Assembly: GCA_910577955.1 (NCBI GenBank)
Contig: CAJTNC010000001.1
Location: 62,001-126,000, forward strand
Source: an uncultured Lachnospiraceae bacterium
GTDB lineage: Bacteria; Bacillota; Clostridia; Lachnospirales; Lachnospiraceae
Direction of reading: 5' to 3'
DNA: 64,000 bases
Notes under the pieces: model-generated
Seen by the model: only the letters and a program-made list of their open reading frames with translations
What the model was told of the DNA's origin: nothing
Databases searched by the model: none
Program-made: the position numbers and the translations under genes
In this document: positions 47,289-55,831 of the stretch, in pieces
How positions within the stretch are numbered: position 1 is the first letter of the stretch
How the letters are laid out: each line of letters begins with the position of its first letter

Positions 47289-48032
47289 ATGCTTGAAGTG
47301 AAAAATTTGTATAAATCTTATGAGACGGCGAAAACCCGCTATCAGGTGTTAAAAGGGATCAGTTTTCATGTGGAAAAAGGGGAGTTTACAGCTGTGATGG
47401 GCGCGTCAGGCTCCGGAAAGAGTACGCTGCTGAACTGCATTTCCTGTTATATTCCCTACGATAAAGGGGAGATTTTGTTGGGAGAGCAGAATCTGGGCAA
47501 TTTGGATCAGGAGGAGCTTGCGGAAGTCCGCAACGAAAAGCTGGGGTTTGTGTTTCAGGATTTTATGCTGCTCGACGGGCTGAGCGTGAGAGAGAATATT
47601 TTGATCCCCAGAATCATCAGGGAGAGAGCCGACAGAGAAGCGGAAGAATATGCAGTCAGACTGATGGAACTGTTCGGGATCTTGCACATAAAGGATAAAT
47701 ATCCGGCGGATATTTCCGGAGGGGAAAGACAGAGAGCCGCCGTTGCCAGAAGTTTGATCAACGATCCGTTTCTTATTTTGGCGGATGAACCCACCGGAAA
47801 TCTGGACAGTAAGTCGAGCCGGACGGTGATAGAGGCTTTTGAGACGGCAAAAAGCGAGATGGATTCCACGATTTTAATGGTGACCCATGACAGCTTTTCG
47901 GCGTCCTTTTGCGACAGAGTGATCCTGTTAAAGGACGGTTTGATTTATAAAGAACTAAAGCGGACAGACAGCCGGAATAGCTTTCAGGGATATCTGTTGG
48001 ATACATTGAAGGAAATGAACAATGGGGAATGA
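47289..48032 (+). CDS. ABC transporter ATPase, BceA-like
   Basis: The 247-residue ATPase has Walker [28 protein letters not shown], signature DISGGERQRAAVARSL, Walker B LILADEP and TGNLDSKSS. This set is typical of ATPases that serve BceB-like permeases in bacitracin or lantibiotic detoxification. AAAGGAGG precedes the start. The permease begins 20 bp after its stop. With the adjacent two-component system it forms a likely sensing and resistance module; the drug is not known. Confidence 0.93.
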   Translation: MLEVKNLYKSYETAKTRYQVLKGISFHVEKGEFTAVMGASGSGKSTLLNCISCYIPYDKGEILLGEQNLGNLDQEELAEVRNEKLGFVFQDFMLLDGLSVRENILIPRIIRERADREAEEYAVRLMELFGILHIKDKYPADISGGERQRAAVARSLINDPFLILADEPTGNLDSKSSRTVIEAFETAKSEMDSTILMVTHDSFSASFCDRVILLKDGLIYKELKRTDSRNSFQGYLLDTLKEMNNGE

Positions 48033-48052
48033 GGCGGCAAAGGAGAATAAAT

Positions 48053-50200
48053 ATGAGAACAATGAAAGATTTGGAGAAAAAACTAAGGAAGTCGGATTAT
48101 CATCAGGCGAGGCTGTATCTGTTTTGCAACTTTATTTCCCTGCTGTTGATCACTGCCTATTCAATTATGATGCTGTCGCCCACGGTGCTTGAAGTCTTTC
48201 CGGAGGGTGGGGATTCCAGAAAGCAGGTGCAGATGATCTTTGTGCTGGCTGTGGTAGGTTGTACAGCCTTTACGCTGTATGCCACGGCGCTGTTCTTTAG
48301 AAAAAAATCAAGACAGGTCGGTATTTTGATGGCTCTGGGAATATCAAAAAGAAAGCTTGCACCGATTTTGTATAGGGAGATTTTAGTGTTAAGCCTTCTT
48401 TCTTCCGGGTGCGGTATTCTGGCAGGAATTCCCTTTGTGGCTCTTTTGTGGAACAGTTTTCGGCTGTTTCTTGCGGACAGCGAGCAGATGCAGCTGCATA
48501 TGCGGTCTGCCAGCCTGATAATCCCGCTTTTCTTTCTGGCGATGGTGGTGGGTCTTGCCTGTGTGACGGCAAAGCGGTATCTGGCGAGAACCGATATACT
48601 GGATACGATTAAAGAGGAGCATAAGAATGAACCGGTAAAAGAGTTAGGGAGATGGTGCGGGCCTGCGGGCATTGTTATTCTGCTTTTGGGAGCTGTAGGG
48701 GGATATTCCGCGCCTACGATTTATCTGAGAATCTTGCGTACTTATCCCACAGCGTGGCTCAACATATTATATGCGCCGGTATTTATTGGGTTGTATATGA
48801 TTTTACTTCATACGGTGGTGTATGGTTGGAGTTTTCGCACAGGTAAATCCCGCGGACGGACCGGTTCATCCTTAAAGAGCAATCTGATCTCCTACAGCAT
48901 GATGAAGTTTCAGGGGAAACAGACTGTGAACAATATGCTCGTAAGCACTGTGCTGATCGCGGGGGCATGTTTTGCCATCTTCTATCTGCCTATGTTTATG
49001 TCGAGCATGACAGCCGATTTGAAAAATCGCCCTTATGATTATCTGTACCATTATCGGGCGGACCAGAGCGGACTGTCTGAAGAAGAAGTGAAAGGGATGG
49101 CCTCGGAGTACGGTCTGTCTCTAAAAGACTGGCATGAGGCGGAGTACGTCAATTTGGGCATGGATGGCATGGCGGATGTAGGAGGAGGACAGGAGGGAGA
49201 TAAGATCGTGGAGGAATACTGGGAGTTGTTGGCTGAGGGAAAGTTTTTTTCTGAGAGCGGTTTCAGGGAGCTGACAGGAACAGAGGTGACCGTGGAGTCA
49301 GGGACCTATCTGGCTGTCACCGATATCGAGGAGAGAAGCGCCTACATGATGAGGAGAAATTGTAAAGTCTTTACCAATATGAATACAAGGAAGACTTTAC
49401 AGACGTCCTTTGCCGGATATGTGCATTACACTATGTTGGCGGATCCGAATAAGGGGTATTACGTGTTGAATGATGCGGATTACGCAGAGATAGCGGAAGG
49501 TGCGGAAGGAGAATGGCGGGGTGTTATGCATGTTTTCAATGTGGGCGGAGAGGATGACTATCGGTTTGCAGACCGCCTGCTGCATTTGTTGGTGGAGTCT
49601 CTGGATGAAAGCTGTAATATAGCAAGCTATTATGACAGAGTATATAAAGTTGCGTTAAATGAGAGAGGGGAGGAATACTGGGGAGACACGGATCGTTCAT
49701 TGACTAAAAGCTTTGATCTTGATCGTCTGGGTGATACGGATTTCAGGCTTTACTGGGAGTATATGCCGAAATCCACGATGTTGGAAAAAACGGATTTTAT
49801 GCGGACTTTTTCGGTGTTTCTGATGATGTTTCTCTTCATTTTTCTAATCTGTGTGACGGCGGCCTGTGTGATCTGCTACACGAGATGCCAGACTATTGCG
49901 CTCAATAACCGCTATGTGTTTGAGGATCTGAAAAAACTGGGGGCGCCGCCCGCTTTTTTGAAGAAGGAGATCAGGCGGCAGTGCTGCACGGTGATCCGCA
50001 CACCGTCCATAATCGGCATTACGGCAATGAGTATTTTATATGCCATGATCATGTTTGCCAACGACGGGGTGATCAGCATGTCCGAAGTGAAAGGACTTGG
50101 ATCCTGCGGTCTGGTCATTGTCGGTATTGCGGTTTTGTTGTATGCAGTGTATCATGGGACTGTGAAGTCGTTGGTGAGAGAACTGGTGGATCTACGGTAG
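48053..50200 (+). CDS. FtsX-fold ABC permease, BceB-like (715 aa)
   Basis: The protein shows the ten-helix BceB topology: a helix near 22-42, three from about 60-180, three from about 195-310, a large outside domain of about 250 residues (about 315-575), and three C-terminal helices. FtsX-type tract LMALGISKRKLAPILYREI follows the second helix. In BceB-type proteins the outside domain senses or frees cell-wall targets from peptides. The start 48053 has AAAGGAG 7 bases upstream; an earlier ATG overlaps the ATPase end. Confidence 0.9.
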   Translation: MRTMKDLEKKLRKSDYHQARLYLFCNFISLLLITAYSIMMLSPTVLEVFPEGGDSRKQVQMIFVLAVVGCTAFTLYATALFFRKKSRQVGILMALGISKRKLAPILYREILVLSLLSSGCGILAGIPFVALLWNSFRLFLADSEQMQLHMRSASLIIPLFFLAMVVGLACVTAKRYLARTDILDTIKEEHKNEPVKELGRWCGPAGIVILLLGAVGGYSAPTIYLRILRTYPTAWLNILYAPVFIGLYMILLHTVVYGWSFRTGKSRGRTGSSLKSNLISYSMMKFQGKQTVNNMLVSTVLIAGACFAIFYLPMFMSSMTADLKNRPYDYLYHYRADQSGLSEEEVKGMASEYGLSLKDWHEAEYVNLGMDGMADVGGGQEGDKIVEEYWELLAEGKFFSESGFRELTGTEVTVESGTYLAVTDIEERSAYMMRRNCKVFTNMNTRKTLQTSFAGYVHYTMLADPNKGYYVLNDADYAEIAEGAEGEWRGVMHVFNVGGEDDYRFADRLLHLLVESLDESCNIASYYDRVYKVALNERGEEYWGDTDRSLTKSFDLDRLGDTDFRLYWEYMPKSTMLEKTDFMRTFSVFLMMFLFIFLICVTAACVICYTRCQTIALNNRYVFEDLKKLGAPPAFLKKEIRRQCCTVIRTPSIIGITAMSILYAMIMFANDGVISMSEVKGLGSCGLVIVGIAVLLYAVYHGTVKSLVRELVDLR

Positions 50201-50207
50201 AGGGATA

Positions 50208-50230
50208 AAAGGGCGGATTAACCGCCCTTT
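50208..50230. terminator. Bidirectional terminator between the permease and the MFS gene
   Basis: A 9-bp stem AAAGGGCGG/CCGCCCTTT (50208-50216 with 50222-50230, loop 5) lies in a 35-bp gap between two convergent stop codons. A-run and T-run arms are part of the stem on both sides, so it can act in both directions. Confidence 0.75.
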
Positions 50231-50235
50231 CTAAA

Positions 50236-51414
50236 TTAAACCTGCCTCTTTTGCCTTCCGAGAATAAAAAGCATCATAAGTAAAATGACCGGGAATATAA
50301 GACCGACCCCCATACCGATGCGGATATTGTCTCCTGCAAACTGTGTGACACGGCCGACAATGCCGGGGCCGATGCTTCCGCCCAAATCTCCGGCCATAGC
50401 GAGCAGTGCAAACATGGCCGTTCCGCCTGCAGGAAATTTTTGCGATGAAATACTGATCGTGCCGGGCCACATGATTCCCACAGAAAAGCCGCACACAATA
50501 CAGCCCATCAGTCCGATGAACGGATTGGAGGACAGCGATGTGAGAAGATAACATACCACACATAGTACGCCGGATGCCGTCATAAATTTTATCAGATCCA
50601 TCTTTTCACCGTATTTTCCGAAAATGACGCGGCTGATCCCCATTGTAACCGCAAACATGCAAGGCCCTGCCAGATCTCCTATAGCTTTTGCGAGACCCAG
50701 AGCTTCCTCCGCATAGGCCGATGCCCATTGTGCCATAGCAAGTTCTGATGCGCCGGAACAGATCATCAGGCAGACAGCTAACCAGAACAAAGGATTTTTT
50801 GCTAATTGTCTGATTCCCATGCCTTTTCCCTCGTCCACCAAATGTTCAATAGGGCATGTCGCAAAATTATAAATGTTTATCGTTGGGATAAGCGCCCACA
50901 GTACAGCTAACCATTTCCAGTTGTCCATGCCGAATATCGCAAAAAACAGCGTTGAGATAAGTATTGTTCCGACCGAGCCCCAGCAGTAGAAAGAGTGGAG
51001 CAGGCTCATGGTCGCCTCCTTGTTTTCAAAAGGACAAGCTTCTACAATGGGACTGCCGAGCACTTCGATCAATCCGCTCCCCACGGCGTAGATGATCACG
51101 CTGCACAGGATCCCTGCAAAAGGATCCGGCATGAGATCCGGCAGAAAGGCCAGACCGATCAGTCCTGCAGCGGAACATACTTCAGAAGTCACAATACATA
51201 CGCGGTATCCGATCCGATCCACAAATTTTGCACAGAACAGGTCTATCAAAAGCTGCGTAAAGAAAAAGCATGTGGATACCAGTGCGATATTTCCGAGAGA
51301 AATATGGTAATCGTTGTGGAATTTTAAAAATAGCAGCGGAGCAAAATTAGCCGCTATTGCCTGTGTGATAAATCCCAGATAACAGGCTCTTTTTGTTTTT
51401 TGATAGTTTGGCAT
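50236..51414 (-). CDS. MFS transporter, FucP/sugar-type
   Basis: The 392-residue protein has about twelve membrane helices, with the short loop KFVDRIGYR between helices 2 and 3 in place of the usual MFS motif A. Tracts such as SPIVEACPFENKEATMSLLHSFYCWGS and PAGGTAMFALLAMAGDLGGSIGPG resemble FucP-like sugar symporters. Substrate is unknown. AAAGGA lies 14 bases before the start, somewhat far. It is divergent from an AraC regulator with 183 bp between the genes, so that regulator probably controls it. Confidence 0.85.
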   Translation of the reverse strand: MPNYQKTKRACYLGFITQAIAANFAPLLFLKFHNDYHISLGNIALVSTCFFFTQLLIDLFCAKFVDRIGYRVCIVTSEVCSAAGLIGLAFLPDLMPDPFAGILCSVIIYAVGSGLIEVLGSPIVEACPFENKEATMSLLHSFYCWGSVGTILISTLFFAIFGMDNWKWLAVLWALIPTINIYNFATCPIEHLVDEGKGMGIRQLAKNPLFWLAVCLMICSGASELAMAQWASAYAEEALGLAKAIGDLAGPCMFAVTMGISRVIFGKYGEKMDLIKFMTASGVLCVVCYLLTSLSSNPFIGLMGCIVCGFSVGIMWPGTISISSQKFPAGGTAMFALLAMAGDLGGSIGPGIVGRVTQFAGDNIRIGMGVGLIFPVILLMMLFILGRQKRQV

Positions 51415-51511
51415 AATAGATCAAAGTCCTTTCTTTTACCTTTTTGCGGCGGATACTGTATTAAAGTACCGCAGGCATATTGAATTATATTATATGATAA
51501 CAACGTTTTCA

Positions 51512-51541
51512 TTGATATATGTCCGATGTTTATTGTATAAT
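51512..51541 (+). promoter_or_regulatory. Promoter of the AraC-family gene
   Basis: TTGATA (51512-51517), an 18-bp spacer and TATAAT (51536-51541), about 55 bp before the start codon at 51598. Confidence 0.6.
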
Positions 51542-51597
51542 ATCGTAAAATCATTTGTGATAATCTTAAAACCGTGATTTGTGGAGAGGGTGCAGAT

Positions 51598-52485
51598 ATG
51601 TATAATAAGATCATAACGGATGAAAATCTTATGGAAACGATTCAGCACGGCAACAGCAGTTACCCCTTCAATTTTTATAAGGAAAATCTGGCGCAGTTTG
51701 ATTTTAACTGTGCGGAATGGCATTGGCACACCGAGCTGGAGTTTGTATATATCGGATCGGGAACGGTGACCGCATGGGTTGGAGAAAAAAAGTTTGATCT
51801 GCCTGAAGGAAGCGGCATATTTATAAATTCCAAAATTCTGCACCGCTTTTATTCTCCTGCGGAGGCTGATATTCCGAATTTTTTGTGTATGCCTTCTTTT
51901 ATTGCTCCGCAGGGCAGCCTCATATATGATAAATACATTTTACCTGTTATCTCTTCCACATTGGCATTTCAGATTTTTTGTGAGGAAGTCCCGTGGCAGG
52001 CGGAAGTTTTGTCGATCATGAAACAGATTATAAAGGCTCAAGAGCACACTTCATCCGGTGAACTTATGACAGCCTCCCTCATGCAGAGTCTTTGGCTGAA
52101 AATATGTGAAAATGCAGATATTTCATATGAGGAAAACGGCAGAAAAAGTTCAGCCTCCTCACAGGCAAGATTGCAGATGATGATGCAGTACATCCATCTG
52201 AATTATGCGGATGATGTTTCGCTGGAAGACATTGCCGATTATGCGCGGATCAGCAAAAGCACAGTGTTAAATCTTTTTCGCAGATATTTGCATATCACGC
52301 CGATAAATTACCTGATAAACTATCGCTTAAACGAAGCCGCGCAGCTACTCTCAAACACAGAGAAAAAGATCCATGCCGTTTCCGGTGAAACGGGGTTTCA
52401 CAATGTAGATTATTTTTGCAGATTATTTAAAAAGCGCTATCATGTAACGCCCACGGAATACCGGAAAAAGAAAATTTCCGGCTGA
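51598..52485 (+). CDS. AraC-family transcriptional regulator with cupin sensor
   Basis: The 295-residue product has an N-terminal cupin-like sensing domain (EWHWHTELEFVYIGSG near 38-53, GSGIFINSKILHRF) and a C-terminal double helix-turn-helix (VSLEDIADYARISKSTVLNLFRRYL; GETGFHNVDYFCRLFKKRYHVTPTEYRKK). Such proteins bind small sugars or sugar derivatives and activate a neighbouring operon. GGAGAGGG precedes the start at 51598. Position next to the MFS gene and tail to tail with the redox operon suggests it controls the former. Confidence 0.92.
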   Translation: MYNKIITDENLMETIQHGNSSYPFNFYKENLAQFDFNCAEWHWHTELEFVYIGSGTVTAWVGEKKFDLPEGSGIFINSKILHRFYSPAEADIPNFLCMPSFIAPQGSLIYDKYILPVISSTLAFQIFCEEVPWQAEVLSIMKQIIKAQEHTSSGELMTASLMQSLWLKICENADISYEENGRKSSASSQARLQMMMQYIHLNYADDVSLEDIADYARISKSTVLNLFRRYLHITPINYLINYRLNEAAQLLSNTEKKIHAVSGETGFHNVDYFCRLFKKRYHVTPTEYRKKKISG

Positions 52486-52489
52486 AGCG

Positions 52490-52861
52490 TCACGATATTT
52501 TTACCGCCACATCCTTCGTGGCCACAATATTCACTCCCGTCTGTGCAGCGTTTTCTAAAACGACGTCCCCGATATGGACAGGGGCGGGTACGCACAGACT
52601 TGCGAGACATTTCATGATATCCATGATCTTTTCCTTCGGAATATCATGTTCTGTCTTCACGGAAACTACGGGGATATCCCCGCCCTTCACAGAGACGGTA
52701 CTGGTCACAATGCGCATGGGACGGGTAACTTCTTTTCTGGCATAATCATCGCCGCGCTTACAGGTATTTCCTGCGACATTTATAATCTGTCCGTCTTCTA
52801 ATTCTACCGAAACGGCACATCCCAAAGGACAGCCGATACAAGTGAGAGAGCGTTTTTCCAT
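52490..52861 (-). CDS. DUF1667 cysteine-rich protein of the GlpA-like operon
   Basis: The 123-residue protein has four cysteines in CIGCPLGC (residues about 8-15) and NTCKRGDDYARKEVTRP (about 32-48), followed by a beta-rich domain. This is DUF1667, regularly found as the third gene after two FAD enzymes related to glycerol-3-phosphate dehydrogenase in Firmicutes. The cysteines probably hold an iron-sulfur cluster or metal; the role may be electron transfer. It begins 2 bp after the stop of the preceding gene. Confidence 0.88.
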   Translation of the reverse strand: MEKRSLTCIGCPLGCAVSVELEDGQIINVAGNTCKRGDDYARKEVTRPMRIVTSTVSVKGGDIPVVSVKTEHDIPKEKIMDIMKCLASLCVPAPVHIGDVVLENAAQTGVNIVATKDVAVKIS

Positions 52862-52863
52862 GT

Positions 52864-54153
52864 TCAGGTCTCCTCTATTTTTACAGTGATCGTTTTCAAG
52901 TCATCTACAGCTTTTAACTGTTCTTTTTGCAGTGTGATTTGCTCCATCTCGCCGGGCGCCATGATCGGTTTTTTTCTGTGCAGGATCTGCCTGTCGTTCA
53001 GATAAACAGATATAAAACAATTTTTGTAGACGGAGCCTACCCGGAAACGGACCGTCAGTTTTTCCGCCATGCGGTCTGTGCAAAGTTTTTTCGGAACCGT
53101 GTAGCGAACGCCGTCTGCGGGAATGAGAGGGATCTCCGGGCCGGCAATGCAGAGAGCCGCTTTATTTTCCGGAGAGAGGGCTTTGTATTGTATATATTCC
53201 ACAGCATTTTTGCCGGCTGCAGCAGCCTCCTCCGATACATAGTCCACCAGATCGTGAACATGCAATACATTTCCGCAGGCAAAGACGCCGGAAATACTGG
53301 TTTCCAGAGATTCGTTGACACAGGGGCCGCCTGTGACGGGATCCATCTCCGTACCCATAGCTTTGGATAGTTCATTTTCGGGAATCAGACCGCAGGAGAG
53401 TAACAGAGTGTCGCAGCGGTAATCTTTCTCCGTGCCAGGAATAGGTTTTCCCTCTCCATCCACCTGCGCCAGAGTGACGCCCTCAAGACGTTTTTTTCCT
53501 TTGACGGCAATGACGGTATGGCTCAATTTTAAAGGGATGCCGTAATCGTCCAGGCACTGGACGATATTCCTTTTTAAGCCGCCGGAGTAAGGCATCAGTT
53601 CGGCCACCACTTTTACGTTTGCGCCTTCCAGCGTCATGCGTCTGGCCATGATCAGGCCAATGTCGCCGGAACCTAAGATCACCACTTCCCTGCCCGGCAT
53701 ATATCCTTCGATATTGACCAAATGCTGTGCGGTTCCTGCGGAGTAAATGCCGGCCGGGCGGCTGCCCGGAATATTCAGGGCGCCTCTGGAACGCTCCCTG
53801 CATCCCATAGAGAGAATGACAGACTTCGCCTTGATCTGCAGCAGTCCGTCGGTGCTGTTCACGGCGGTAATGATTTTTTCTTCGGTAATGTCGAGAACCA
53901 TTGTATTTAATTTATATGGAATTTCTAATGCGGCAACCTGTTTGATAAAGCGATCGGCATACTCAGGTCCCGTCAGTTCTTCTTTAAAAGTGTGGAGACC
54001 AAAGCCGTTGTGAATGCATTGGTTTAAAATACCGCCGAGTTTATCGTCTCTCTCTAAGATGAGAATGCTTTCAATGCCGTTTTCTTTCGCGGAAACAGCG
54101 GCGGCGAGTCCGGCGGGACCTCCTCCGATGACGACAATATCGTAAGAATTCAT
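52864..54153 (-). CDS. FAD-dependent pyridine nucleotide-disulfide oxidoreductase
   Basis: The 429-residue flavoprotein has an N-terminal FAD motif VVIGGGPAGLAAAVSA, a second nucleotide site VVILGSGDIGLIMARRM, and the FAD tract GVFACGNVLHVHD. It ends in a beta-rich domain of about 80 residues. No redox-active CxxC is near the FAD site, so it is likely an NAD(P)H-linked partner of the preceding dehydrogenase. The start at 54153 has AGGAGG 7 bases upstream; a longer in-frame extension to 54297 overlaps the dehydrogenase gene and lacks such a site. The start overlaps the upstream stop by 4 bases. Confidence 0.9.
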   Translation of the reverse strand: MNSYDIVVIGGGPAGLAAAVSAKENGIESILILERDDKLGGILNQCIHNGFGLHTFKEELTGPEYADRFIKQVAALEIPYKLNTMVLDITEEKIITAVNSTDGLLQIKAKSVILSMGCRERSRGALNIPGSRPAGIYSAGTAQHLVNIEGYMPGREVVILGSGDIGLIMARRMTLEGANVKVVAELMPYSGGLKRNIVQCLDDYGIPLKLSHTVIAVKGKKRLEGVTLAQVDGEGKPIPGTEKDYRCDTLLLSCGLIPENELSKAMGTEMDPVTGGPCVNESLETSISGVFACGNVLHVHDLVDYVSEEAAAAGKNAVEYIQYKALSPENKAALCIAGPEIPLIPADGVRYTVPKKLCTDRMAEKLTVRFRVGSVYKNCFISVYLNDRQILHRKKPIMAPGEMEQITLQKEQLKAVDDLKTITVKIEET

Positions 54154-55601
54154 GGCGAAACCTCCTGTATATATTCTTTGGTACGGCCGACGATCATGTC
54201 TGCACCGTTTCCGCTTTTGGTGATATCTAACGGGGAGATATGATATTCTCTGGCCAGAATCTCCATTACTTTGGGGGAGCAAAAGCCGGACTGACATCTC
54301 CCCATCCCGGCGCGGGTTCTGCGCTTGATGCCGTCCAAAGATCTTGCTCCGAGAGGGCGGTGAATGGCGTCCAGAATTTCTCCTTCCGTGACGGTTTCAC
54401 AGCGACAGATGATGTTGCCGTAGGCAGGCTGTTCCCTGATCAACTGTGCGTAAGCTTCTTTCGAGAGCGTTTTCGGATCGAGGATCCCGGTTCTGCGTCC
54501 GTTGAAATTCGGATTTTCGGCTGGAGAGAGCAGGCCGCATACCAACTCTGCAATATAGCAGCCGATGGCCGGAGTGCTGGTGAGTCCCGGCGATTCGATC
54601 CCGGCGGCATCGAAAAAGCCGGGAGCATCTTCCGGTTCCCCGAGGATAAATTCGCCTCCGTCCTCGTGAGCGCGGCTGCCGCAAAAAGAGGTGATGATCT
54701 GGCGTATCGGCAGAACAGGTACGGATCTTTTTGCAGACTCTATAACCTGAGCCAAACCTTCTGCGGTTGTGTCGGTGGATTCCCTGTCGTCGGAATCTCT
54801 GGCTGTGGGACCCATTAAAATATTTCCGTGGACCGTGGGAGTGACGAGAACACCCTTGCCCAGTCTGGTGGGGAGCTGGAAGATCGTCTTTTCCACCAGC
54901 TTGCCGGCCGTCTTGTCAAGCAGACAGTATTCGCCCAGACGGGGGGTGATGTGGATTTGGTGTTCACTGACCATATTGTGGAATTTATCGGCATGGATGC
55001 CGGCAGCGTTGACGACGCATCTGGTCTGTAATTCTCCCTCATTTGTTGTCAGCACATAGCCCTGTGGAATTTTGCGGATATCGGTTACTTCCGTATGAAA
55101 CAGAAATTCTACGCCGTTTTCGGCCGCATTCTCGGCAAAAGCGATATTCATGCCGAAGGGACATACGATGCCGCCTGTGGGGGCATACACTGCGGCGATT
55201 GCCTCATCCGATATATTCGGTTCCAGATTATGCAGTTCCTCTTTTTCCACAATGCGGATACCGGGAATCCGGTTTGCAATGCCCTGTTCGTAAAGTTGAT
55301 TTAATCGGGGACGGTCTTCTTCGGAAAAGCACAGGATAAGAGAGCCGTTTTGTTTAAACGGAAAATCAAGTTCTTTCGACAGAGCCTCCATTTTTTCATT
55401 CCCCAGAATATTCATGCGGGCTTTTACGGTTCCCGGTTTGCAGTCAATACCGGAGTGGACGATGCCGCTGTTGGCTTTGGAAGTCTCACAGCAGACATCT
55501 TCCCCTTTTTCAATGACTGAAATCTTCAGTTGATAGCGGGACAGCTCCCGCGCTATGGCGCTTCCGGTCACACCGGCGCCGATAATGATCACGTCATACA
55601 T
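54150..55601 (-). CDS. Glycerol-3-phosphate dehydrogenase-like FAD enzyme with C-terminal [2Fe-2S]-type domain
   Basis: The 483-residue product has a DAO-fold N-terminus (VIIIGAGVTGSAIARELS, SGIVHSGIDCKPGT, CVVNAAGIHADK) and a BFD-like C-terminal domain with CRCET and CQSGFC at about 405 and 445, four cysteines for a [2Fe-2S] cluster. This arrangement is that of anaerobic GlpA-type enzymes. With the next two genes it may form a soluble glycerol-3-phosphate or 2-hydroxyacid oxidising complex; the substrate is inferred. The start has only a weak ribosome-binding site; AAAGGAG lies 30 bases upstream with a small CCCG/CGGG hairpin between. Confidence 0.88.
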   Translation of the reverse strand: MYDVIIIGAGVTGSAIARELSRYQLKISVIEKGEDVCCETSKANSGIVHSGIDCKPGTVKARMNILGNEKMEALSKELDFPFKQNGSLILCFSEEDRPRLNQLYEQGIANRIPGIRIVEKEELHNLEPNISDEAIAAVYAPTGGIVCPFGMNIAFAENAAENGVEFLFHTEVTDIRKIPQGYVLTTNEGELQTRCVVNAAGIHADKFHNMVSEHQIHITPRLGEYCLLDKTAGKLVEKTIFQLPTRLGKGVLVTPTVHGNILMGPTARDSDDRESTDTTAEGLAQVIESAKRSVPVLPIRQIITSFCGSRAHEDGGEFILGEPEDAPGFFDAAGIESPGLTSTPAIGCYIAELVCGLLSPAENPNFNGRRTGILDPKTLSKEAYAQLIREQPAYGNIICRCETVTEGEILDAIHRPLGARSLDGIKRRTRAGMGRCQSGFCSPKVMEILAREYHISPLDITKSGNGADMIVGRTKEYIQEVSP

Positions 55602-55761
55602 TATTTTTCACAACCCGTTTTCGGGCACTGCTCCTTTTAATAGTAACAGAAAATATAGGGTACTGAAAACTTCTCATTATTATCTGCATTTTCTGTGATG
55701 AATATCATAGTAACATATTTTTTGCCGCTTTGAAACTCAAAATCAAGCAAATAAATAAGTA

Positions 55762-55790
55762 TTGACATAATGATATCAAAATGATATCAT
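55762..55790 (+). promoter_or_regulatory. Promoter of the SPFH operon with repeated operator
   Basis: TTGACA (55762-55767), 17 bp, TATCAT (55785-55790). Two copies of ATGATATCA, 11 bp apart (55770-55778 and 55781-55789), fill the spacer and the -10; each contains the palindrome TGATATCA. This is a likely operator, possibly for the ribbon-helix-helix protein encoded two genes later. Confidence 0.7.
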
Positions 55791-55831
55791 ACAGACATCA
55801 AACAAAATGCCAAAGAAGGAGGAAAGAAGTT

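Noticed and set aside
54154..54297. N-terminal extension of the FAD oxidoreductase
   Set aside because: The extension overlaps the upstream dehydrogenase gene and lacks a ribosome-binding site, while AGGAGG sits correctly before 54153 and the FAD motif starts there.
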